From: Litsea cubeba | Taxonomy: Eukaryota; Streptophyta; Magnoliopsida; Laurales; Lauraceae | Assembly (NCBI GenBank): GCA_012931725.1 | Contig: CM022948.1 | Span: forward strand, 95,081,769 to 95,145,768 | Length of the DNA: 64,000 nucleotides | Direction of reading: 5' to 3' | Shown here: positions 23,259 to 35,100 of the stretch, in pieces | How positions within the stretch are numbered: the stretch's first letter is position 1 | Layout of the letters: each line of letters begins with the position of its first letter | Translations under genes and position numbers: made by a program | The notes under the pieces: generated by a model | What the model saw: the letters and a program-made list of their open reading frames with translations, nothing else | Told to the model about the DNA's origin: nothing | Database searches by the model: none

Positions 23259-26108
23259 TTATGATGATGTCGACCTTTCGTTCTTCTCTGATTCGGGCAA
23301 GAGATGCATAAAGCTCCCTTGAGAAGGCTGGCTCCCTAGAGAAGGCTGACCAGATGAATCTTCACCTTCTTTATGGCATGGATAAAAAGGTGACCGAAAG
23401 AAGGGTGAGTTAACAATCTGCTTTTATTGAAAATGCCCCTGTCAAAGCTCAGTTTTTGGCATGAACCTTGTGAGCTATACTAGTTCAAAGCATTCCAAGA
23501 TAAAAGGAAAATAGATCCCTCCCTCCGACCACAAAAAAGAAGATGCAAAGTCTACATAACTGAGAGTGATTGGTAGTTTAGATGTTTGGCATAAACAGCC
23601 TAGAAACTAAAAAACCCAGCCTAAGCTACCATTAGCGCAAAACAAATTGCCTTTTAGAAATGATATATGAACGGTATCCATAAAATTTTTAAGTTGTCAC
23701 ATATTGACCCGAGTATCTTCAGGTTCAGGTGAACTGCCCGACATTGACATTCAAACTAGTGAAACCAGCACAGAGCCTCCAGAAATCATATTGGTCTTAT
23801 GTAGCCATTTTGGAGAAAAAAACACACAAGCGCATGGCTGCATACTGTTTTCCCAATAGATTGGTGCCAAAACCGAAACCCCATCTGGGTCTCTTGATTT
23901 GCTATCAATGGAGAGTATGAGGGCATTTTAGTCATTGGCTAAACCATTGTATCTTCAAGGATTCAGTAAACCAGCATGGGAAAGGAAAAACATACCAAAT
24001 AGAGTTTTAATGGTTGGCCTTTTCGTTTTGTTCGTTGTCTTCTTCAGTTCAGCTGAAAACAGAACACAAACAGAAGAAATCAATTATCAATAAAGAATCC
24101 CGGGTTGTATAGTAAATTATGCATTAGAGAGAGGGAAGGAAATTGTATACCTCAAGTTACCAACTATTACACACAGTGTACATGTACAGTGTCCAAATTA
24201 TTTATCAGAGGTTATAGGATGGGTTGAATGAAAAAGAACACATTGTTCAGAAATTCCAAAGCCCCATATCATAGGATTTCTTAGAGATGAGAGAATAATG
24301 AAAAATGGAAGGCCAATGGTAATTGGGTTGACTAATCTTGTATCCATCCATTTTCATTCCTTAAAGCCATCCAAATCAAATAGTTAGATATATATTTTTT
24401 TATAGTGGTAAAATTTACTACGCCAAAGAGTGAAAAAAAAAAAAAAACAACGAAGGGAGGCTTATGGAAAACAGTCAAGCGAAACTCTTTTTTTTTTTTT
24501 TTCTCAAAAGCCAAGCCAAACTCGGAAAAAAAAAAAACAAACAAACAAACAAACTCCAACATAAAACAACTAAAAGGAAACTATACATCGAAAGACAAAG
24601 AAGAATGAAAGAATCCTTCCTTAGCAAGACCATCCACTATAATATTAGCCTCTTAAAATATAACTAAAAGAGGCACCCAACCGACGAGATAAATCCAGCA
24701 CCTCCACCTAGTCTGCCAATTTCCAAGGACAAAAGCATCATAACCTCCCGTCGTACGCAACTCACGACAACCTAACAGGAGAGCAAAAGCTTCAACTTCA
24801 TTGAGATCCAAGGACTCCACTGGTCCTTAAAAGCTTCTAACAACATTACAATAGTTAGAATTGTTCAACTTGTGTGTTCTGTCATGGCCCATAAAATGCA
24901 GGCTTGTCAAATCATTATCATCATCATCATCATTAAAGCCTTGTCCCAACTATGTTGGGTTCGGCTACATGAATTCTGCTTCTCCATCCCAATCTATCCT
25001 AAGCCAAATCCTTGGATAGATTGCACTATTCAAATCTATTGTTACTACTTCCATCCATGTCCTTTTCAGTCTATCAGGAAATATTAATAACCAAACACTT
25101 ACAAAGAAAGGAGAAGTTTCTCCTATGAGCAATTGCGTGTACAGTCCAGCTCTGTGGGGCTCACTTGGGCCCACCTTTGATCAGTCCAAACCTTTTGATA
25201 CTCTTGTCATCCCATGATCTAGCAGTAGGACCAATTTTACACTCATTGAACATTCACTCACTATTGGATTGTATCTAAAAAAAAATCTAAGGTTAAGATG
25301 ACATTAACTTTATTAAATAAGGGCTAGGATATAACCTAGTGGCCCTGATTTTTTGGTTTCCCCTTTTCCACGAGGAGACCTTTCCATCTGCCCTCTTTCC
25401 ATTGAAAAACATGCATCTAAGTGGGCTCCATGAGTTGGACTGCATATTTTTTTTGCTCGTATGAGAAAATTGTCCACTAAGAAAAAAGAAAACAAAAATA
25501 AATAAAAAGAAAAATATGAGGAAGAAGAATCTGAGTTCAATAAACGAGGATGTGATATTGACCTAGTTGTAGCATTAAAAAATTAAAATAAAAAATGATC
25601 TACTTATATATATATTTACATACATATGAAATGGCCTTAAATTTTGTACTTAGTTGTTGCTCGGCTAGTTAAGGAATAGTGTAGCATGCGTGGGTGCGTT
25701 AGTTTGAGTGCGTGAATTTGAGTCTCATGTAATGCAAAAGGAAAGGAAAAAAATGGCCTCAAATTTCAAGTTTGAGAACCCTTTTTATAGGGCCCACCTA
25801 GATGCATGCCAAACGTGGGGGTACTGTTGGCACTAGGAGATCTTAGTTTGGACTAGGAGTGGGCAAAAAAACAATACGAATTGATGATCCGAATAATCTA
25901 TTAACGGCCTAAAGGCAACGATTTTTTAAGCACCTATAAATGTTAAAATTTAGGACTCTTTAAAAATAGGATTATCAGATCATGCTTATTTTTGGCACAG
26001 CCCTACTCCACACCAAGTCTTCAAATCCTGCACCACCTTTGATTGACATGCATCTAAGAAGGTCCCACAAAAGAGTTCTCAATTTAAGATTTCAATCCAA
26101 GATACACA

Positions 26109-26139
<31 letters not shown>

Positions 26140-29100
26140 TACCAATTCCAGGGCCTTGATGATCATTTACAATTTCAAAGTTCTTGTAAGTGTAACCCAC
26201 AAAGTTAAAATCCTTCGACGAAAGCATCTGTAGGAGTAAAAAATCAGACACCAACATAAACATTTAGTCCAGGCAAGCATCCAAAATAGAAGTGCATGTT
26301 ATAAAACTCAGCATCTATGACTGATCAGTCACCACTGAGTCCAGTGCTACATGGCCAAGACCAATGAGTCTTGGCCAAATCCATGTAACTAGGAAGGGTA
26401 GAGCCCTATTCGACTTGGCTGAGTCTGTGTCCAAGTCTGATCTGAGTCATCTGACTCAAACTTGGACGCAACTTAAAATCCTGGAGGTAGGAGAGAAACA
26501 AAATTCATATTCCTTCTATTGTCAGTAAAATAATGAACAACACAACCCTTGCCAATTAGGTCATGTTTCTTGCAAAAAAACAGTGTTACATGAATTCTTT
26601 ATCCTGAAGACGATATCCCTTACAGAGACCCACAGTTATTGGACACAACAGGAATCCTTTTTTATGGCCCTCATGTAAGAATTACCGGTTATTGTTATTA
26701 AATGCAGCTACAAAGTCAGATGAAGGTCCATGTTACAGAAAGAAAAGATCAAAGTTAGGTAGCCACTGGACAATAAATGAAATCTAAGGAGACATCTGCA
26801 ATTAAGATACTGAGACAAATAGCAAACATAACAGGAAAGTAGCTGTTCAGATGGAAAAAATTGGGAATCCATTTTTGTAAATCAGAAAAGTCATACCTTT
26901 CTCCATGGGCCTGGTTTTGATGAAGATGAAGTTTGGCTTCCTGACTGAAGGAACCATGTGAAAAAGGACAAGAATACAATACAAAACAATAAGAAATCAA
27001 TAATAAATAACATAAAATGTCTCAAAGAAGATGACTTGTAGCACACTAGGATCGTAACCAAAGCCGAGGGAACCAGACAAGACAAAATGTTGTATAAGCC
27101 AGTATATCTTGGGACTTGGGAGTAGAACCCACTCATTTAGGATTAGGCCAGTCCCAATTAGCAATAGTGTTTATATATGTTGGGCCAGTCTGGCCAGTTT
27201 GTTGGAGGTTTAGGCTCTCAAAACCCTTATTTTTTTGGACTCTTCCCTCTGGGCACAACCAAGCAGCTTATAGATAGAGCCTTAGTCAAATCAGAGCGGG
27301 CTAGCATGAGGATTGGCATAACCCAGTCCACCACATGCAATCACAAAATGGAGACATTTACCTCTTCGAACTTCTCAAAGTTCTGAGTATCTAACTCATC
27401 ATTGACCTCTGGTATAAATGCAGCTTCCATATGATATAACCTGTCCCATTGAACACCTTCAAACCATGGGTGAGCCTGAAATAGGTAGAAGGAACAACCA
27501 AATAATTCATTTGCTAAGCAGTTTAATTTGAGATGAGAAAATAATAATAAAAAATAGAATAGAACACACCACACAACACCTTTATTTCATCAGCGCCTTT
27601 CCCTCCAAGCCTCTTCTCAACATTGCATAGGAGTTTACTGATGAGATCTTTAGCTTCTGGAGATAACATTGCTTCTTCAGGAAATTTCAGATGACTTCTC
27701 CAATTCACAATCTGATTAAATGGAAAGAAAAGAATCAAATGCTGAATCTATAATGAGATATAAGTTTCTCCATTCAGATGGAGTTCAGTAGAAAGGAAAG
27801 TCTTAGCCCAGCAGCAACTAAAAAAGACTTCACTTTTTAAACCTTCTTTTTATCAGTCCTCATGTATTTGATCCCAGAACAGAGTCGTAGTGTTCCCCTA
27901 CTGAAGTGATTCCTTTACCATCACACCACGTCCGTGATAGGCTGTTTTTTTCGAACTTTCAAAAATCCAATTCTGGAGTCCCTGGTTGCTATGTATTGTG
28001 TGTGCATGTACAAGTCCAGGTCCTTTATTTAAAAAAAAAAAAGGAAAAAGAAAAAGAAATATCAATTCTGAACTAAATTGCTTTGAGTTTAATCTAGGCC
28101 CCTATAAATGTCTACTTAAGTCCCAGCAGGATTCATATAACCAAGAACAATATTCGAAAGTGAAAATTCTTTAAACGTGTAGCAGCCCAACAAAATAGTG
28201 TCTGAACCTGATATCAATTAGTTTCCGACTAGCAAATTAACACAACTCAGGAAAGGACAATCGTCAGCCACAGCCAGTTCCTCCATACTATGCAGCAGAA
28301 GATTAACAAAGAACATGAGAAAGTAGGGAGCCAGAGGAGAGCCCCAGGAAAGAAACACGGACAAACAGTGATAGAATGGAGCTCAAATAATAGTATTCAG
28401 GCATAACAAAAATTTAATCTTTGGAAGAAGTGATTGGAAAACCGATTTTTGTGTTTTTCTGGCACTTCAATTTGGTAATTGATAAATCTATTTAGGCTTT
28501 TCTGCATTTCTCTTTAGTATTTAATGAAATTAACACACGCAGTTGACTTTTTTTTTTTTTTTTTTTTTGAGAAACGTAACGATAAATTTTATAGACATGA
28601 AGAAAGCAAGTATGCATCAAAGCTAAACATTTTGAGCAATAGAAGTTTGAAATTTGTTGTACAACAAAGCGAAGGGAAGGATATTTAAAAGAGTTAATGG
28701 TAAAAAGGAAAAAAATTCTACATCAAGGAGTACATACTGAGTTTCACACTAACCTTCCTACATGTCGCCATAGGTTCATCAGAATAAAATGGGGGATAAC
28801 CAACAAGCATTTCATACATGATAGCTCCAAGTGACCACCTATAGAAGTAAAGAACCGAAAACTAGCTTTTCAGTATATGCTGACGTAAAAAGGACAATAA
28901 AAATGTATAACTTACCAATCGCATTCCATTCCATAACCTTTCTTTAGCAAAACTTCTGGAGCGATATAGTCAGGAGTGCCAACAGTAGAATATGCCTAAA
29001 ACATAAAATCCAAGAGCAATCCTTTTAGCAAAATATATATATATATATATAAGGTGAGCTCATGTACTCACAATAGGATTATATATATATGGAAAATATT

Positions 29101-32100
29101 CATATGCATCCCCAAATATTCATATGCATCCCCTCACCATATTATGGTGAGGCACAACTTAATGGGGCACACTTGGGGCCAGGACTGGTGGGAATGGAGA
29201 GTGACATTTTGGATTGGCCCAGATATCAAGTTTGGGGTCAATCACATGCCTCTAACCCCTTCGTTTGTGGCCCACAAGTTTAACAACTTTATATTAAAGA
29301 AAAAAATCTGACCCACAATCCAACGGTCCAGTCCATTCGAATCGGTGATGCCCTCATTCTGCACCAACAGATGTTTCTCCAATAACATTATCCTCATCAA
29401 ACACCAAATGGTACCTCAATAAACACGACGACACCTATACATTGCACTATACATCTGTGCTGCATTGGTCCAATGGTAAAGATACCACTCTCTGGAGGTG
29501 GAGGCAAGGGTTTGAACTTGTGGAAGGTCATTCTCTTGCTACCAGAGGAAGCCCCTGTGGCCGTGTTTTCCACTACTAGGGTAGCGCGCCAAACATATAC
29601 ATGCATGAGGTATGTGTGTGAATGTAGCTATTGAAATGTAAAGACTCTCATATAAGAACAGGAACAATACAATCCTTGATGTACAGATTTGCTAAGTCTC
29701 CTCTAGCACCGAGTATGAGAATATGAGAAGCCATTTTCCATCCAGCATATTGATCTGTAGAGCAACATGCCTGGATTAGCTAGACCTTTAAAATCTCATC
29801 TATCCAAGAGATCTTAACCCTTTGATGAACAGCATCCAAACTGATGTCCAAGTGGAATTATAGAAATGGTCCAAATTGATATGAAAAAGGATGGATGTTC
29901 GATCACCAGAAAGGGGTGGCCATATGTATAAACTTAAGGCTTAAGGATGCAACATCACACCTTGCATCCTCATACAACAATACAAACAAAGTCTAAAATA
30001 GATTTTCTCATAACTTGGAAAATAAAAGGAGAAAATTGTGAAACATAATTTAGGCCTTACAATGACTAACATAGTAACATGCCAATGTGCATGTACCACA
30101 ACATGCATTTGAGAACGTACCACCCGTATCACAATAAAAACTTTGTTACTCCAACAGATACAACGCAGCTTATTTAAGGACTTAGTGAAGAATTGATACA
30201 TGAATTTGGATGATTGCAAAACTCATATCAGATGGTAATAGGAAACTAACCAGTGTCCGCCGGTTCTTTTGCCAATGTTGTAGCTGCTCTTGTTGGGTGC
30301 GCTTTGGTGCAGATGGGCGTCCATCACTATGTAGAACCTCATTATTGTTGTTTCCTGTTGTGATATCCTTCTCATTTAAACTAGGGAAGTTATTACAATC
30401 TAAAGGTTTGCATAGTCCGAAATCTGATAACCTCAAGTGACCATATCTATCCAGTAACAGATTGTCAGGCTTGATATCTCTGCAAAATGCATGAGAAAGA
30501 TATAAGGCAATGATGTAAAATAATATCAACAGTGTAGAAGAGGCAATGATGTAAAGATAGACATGCAACAATAATATCAACACAATCAAAATAGTAATTA
30601 AAGCCATGTTAAATTGCATACAGTATGGAAGTGGCTTAAGGTGTCAAACTTGCTTGCCTCCCGAAATGCAGGTACAAGCACAATTCTACACCAACTCACA
30701 ATGAACATTCAGTTCATTGTGTGCACTAAAAGTTGCACGCCATTGAGTTGCATATTGGCACGTTGATGATCCAGGCCATCACACAGAAAATTCCACTAAA
30801 ATCTATTAGCAATTTGTAAAATTATACTGATTGATGATAACAACCATTCAGATGTTGGTTCATTTTCATACAACCATACATTTCCCATTCAAAAGATGAA
30901 GGTGTTAAGGTTGTAAGATGAAGGTGATTCTCGTTTAGACTAGGGAAGCCACTGCAATCTAATGGTTTGCATAGTCAAAACGTTGGCATCATCAATGGAC
31001 CATATCTACCCAATAGTCAATAACAGATTGCCAGGCTTGATATCTCTGCAAAATGCATGAGAAAGGAGCTAATCATTCTGATCCATTCAAAGTAGACCAT
31101 GCTGTAAAACATGCACCAATTATATCAACACAATCAAGAATAACCAATAAACAATGGGTTAAATTGCCAAACTCCCTTGTCTCTCAAATTTGAATGCATA
31201 AGAAGAACTTGAACCAACTCATGGCGATCGTTCAGTGATGTTTTCATTGTAAATTACAGGACACCAAGTTGCATTTTGACACTTCGAAAATCCATGTCAT
31301 TGATCAGAATTTTCCATTAATTGACTTTTGATATGACAGCTAGTAAAAAACACACTGAATACTGATCCTAACCATCCAGATGTTGGCCATTTCCTTACAG
31401 CCATCCATTTCCTAATCCAAAATATGAAAATGTTAGGGCTGACATTGGCAAATGAAAGTGATTCTTTAAAGTCATAAGCTATTTAAGGTGAGATCTAAGG
31501 ATGACTTTGGTTAATAACTGGAATTATATGCCCAATAATTTGAACCATCAACAGTTGAGCTTTAGGACATTAATTAGATAATAGTCATCTAATTAATGAA
31601 ATTTTCACGAGTTAACCTATACAAAATGGACAGGATCACAGGACCAAAATGGACAATACTTACCAGTGACATGGATACCCAATGGTCAAGAACTCACCCT
31701 ATGAATATACATGAGGAATGACTAAATATTGTCGAATAGTATCTCCCCATACAGCTCAGTTCTCATGATTCTAGGACATAAGATCAAAACCAACCCCAGA
31801 TAATTGACACTGGCCCAAAACCACTGAGAACATCGTGATGTTTGCTGTTGGATTAAAATAAGGTTCATCATCACAAGATTAAATGTGAAAAAATAAAATT
31901 AACCGAGATCACTTCAATCCAAGGATGAATTGCTCTGAACAAAGTTCTTTTTCAGGCTAATGTGAACTCATTGTGGTTTTTTTTTCTTTGTTTTTGTTGG
32001 AAAGGGGCATAATCTCCATGTGTGCGCGCGCATGCGCCCGTGCTTCAATGATGATGACAATAATGATGGCACATAAAATTTAGAACACAAAATATTAAAT

Positions 32101-35100
32101 AAACAGAGCAATAGCCAAAGTGTGTGCATTTGGCAGAGTACTGCTGCAATTCAACATCTACAAACCTGTGAATGTAATTGTGTTTATGAATAGATTCAAT
32201 AGCCAGAATCGTTTCCCCAACGTAGAATCTGGACTCATCCTCGGTCAAGACATCCTTCCTCATAAGTAAAGTCATCACATCCCCACCCGGTAGATATTCC
32301 ATAATTAGGTATAGGAACTCTTCATCTTGGAAGGAGCAATAAAGTTTGACGATGCAATTGCTGTCAACCTCTGCAAGAAGATTCCTTTCAGCTTTAACAT
32401 GCTCTACCTGAACCAACAATTTAAATCGAAATTAATATGTACAGAACAAATTTCAAATAAGAACTTTTAGCATGTCTAATTACAATATACCTGGCCTCTA
32501 CGAAGCATCTCTGATTTCTTCAACTTTTTCATTGCATACACAGTACCAGTTGTCTTCTCCCTACAAACTCTGACCTGAACTATATAAAATAAACTCATAA
32601 ATAGCAGATGGGAGATATTATAGTGTAGAGATAAAATGCATTTTGAAACCATCAATTCAAAGGCTTCGAAGCTCAAGTGCATATGCTGACAACACAAGGC
32701 CCCGAAGATGAATAAAATCCAAGCTTCAGATTAGCAGAGTTTGATGCAACCATGAAATCATAACATTCTTGGAAATATCAAGGATAAAGTGGATTCTTCC
32801 TCCCTTTTTTGATTGGTAATGTGACTTGCCTCAAGGTTGTACTAGTAAGCACCTTCCACTGTGCCAAAGGCTCACAAGAGGTCTAGTCAAGGGTGCTTTG
32901 TCAAACCTTGTAGTAGATTTCATGTCAGCGTCTGCTATGCATCAAATATAGTTGTACTGGAAAGGAATGGAGAAGAAAAGGTACGATCTTGTTAACTGGA
33001 AAGAAGTTTGTCAACTGAAAGGTCTAGGTGGATTAGAAATTACACCATTAAAGGAGATGAAACAGGTTTTGCTATGTAAGTAGCGGAAGAGAATCAGTGA
33101 TGAAGAGATGAGTGGTCCACTCGAACACATGAGAGGGATTCAGGCATTTGGTAGGCAATCACAAGTCCTGAGAAGCCTTTTGAAGCAAATAAAAGTTTAA
33201 AGGAATCTGGGCAGGGAATGGAATGAGGCTGTATTTCTGAACAAATTGTTAGGTGGACGATCAACCTCTAATACTTCTATCCCATCTCTTTCACAAGTTG
33301 CATCCAGGAAAGATGCAAGGGTGTGCCATCATTTGGATAACAAAAACATTTAAAAGTTGATGTTTAGAAGAAACCTCTACGCGAGCAGAGCAGTTGCACC
33401 TACTCCAAGTCCAAGGTATTTATATTCCTCAACAAAGGGTTATTAGAAAATTATACGTGGGAATTTATTTTTACTTTTGAATGAGATTATGGGCGGGATA
33501 TCATAGAACAAATTTCTCAATTAGTGAACCTCCTTACCCTCCCCCCTTTCCCTCTTTTGTGTGGCTAGACGGTCAATTCTTAAAAAATGGAATTGACCAT
33601 TTATACAGTAGGAGAACTATTACTTATGTATGTATCATGTGTTGGTGTGATGAGGAAACTGAAAGTCATTTATTATTTATTTTTTCATTTTCATGATGAC
33701 TATGTGGACTTCAATCCTATCTTGGTTTGGATCGAGTTGGGGGCTACAGAATAAGAATCGACAAGGCATTTTAACTCTTGGAAAATAGGTTTTAGATTTT
33801 TTTTTTTTAAGAAAAAGGTAAGATTTTGTGGTATCTTACTAGTTCTTGATGCCATTTGGTTTCTATGAAAGGAGAGAGACACCGTCTTTCAAAAATCTAT
33901 ATAATAAGGGAGCTCAGTCTTTGAATCCTTAGATATTTTGGACCCTTGGATTTATGTACATAAATCCTAGGGATATTTTGGACCCTTGGATTTAAGAGGG
34001 GAATGCAAAAGGGGGCAGCAAGTTAAAGTTATTTACAGGTATTGCCATCCCTTCTTCATTTAAAAGAAAATGGGCTAAAAGTTAGAGAAATTTACAAGTT
34101 TTTGCCATCCCCATCAAAAGCAAAAAAGGTCAGCAAGTTTGAGTTATTTATAGGTATTGCCATCCCTTTTTCATTAAAAAAAAAAACACTACTTCATTGA
34201 TGATGAGATGGGACCAAGATAAGAAGATGAGATGAGCAAATTGGGTGAAAGATTTCATGATTCAATTTTGCTAAGAATAAATGAATGAATGGAATTATAT
34301 CATTAGGCAATCAATTGAATTTTCTTTTTTTTTTTTTTTTTTTTTTTTTGTGGAATCCATTTTATGGTTGGACTTGCTTTCGAGACGCATGGAACCTGAG
34401 TTCGGTCGGTCTGAGGCATATCCAGGTCCGGTGGTGCACCGTGCCTTCAGGCACGGGGAATTTCTAGTAAATCTATAAGATGCATCCTCTTCCAAAATTG
34501 AATTATTCCATGATCTGTTGTCATGAAATATTTTAGATAAATATTGGCAACCACGTTGGACGGAAGCTCATTGGATGCTATTGATTATACAATCCATCAA
34601 ATTTTCAATAGTGACAAGATGGTCCACCCCACCAACGGGAGTTTAAAAAAGTTAAACTTCGATGCAATGCAATTGGTCACCAAGGAAGATCAGGTTTGGA
34701 TGGCCTAATTCATGATGCCAACTGAAAAGCTTTTAGAAGCATTTTGGGACCAGGTTGGAATATGTAAGCTTTTCAAAGCCATTGGAGATAGACTAAGGGA
34801 CCATTGAATAAGGATCATCATTAATCCTATTCATGTGTGGTGCTAATTGGATGATGAGGCATCAAATATAAGTTTTTACTACTCCGGTCCTTTCCTTGTG
34901 GAAGGGTATTGTTTGAATGTCATCGAATGGAAGTTTGTTCAGAGAGGCAACTTGCATCGCCAACTCTTTTCAAGAGTGTTGCTTGTTGGGACCTCTCACC
35001 AATCGCATGACATTTGCCTTTTAGTGAATATGTCACCTTACCTTGCTCCAAAAGGTAATATACATTTAATTCATGCTAAAACTCACAAAATTCACATTGA

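Noticed and set aside
34281..34495. T-rich run with overlapping frames on both strands, possible processed retroposon
   Set aside because: A minus-strand body of about 130 bp with a poly(A)-like tail is possible, but there is no target duplication or recognisable parent sequence.
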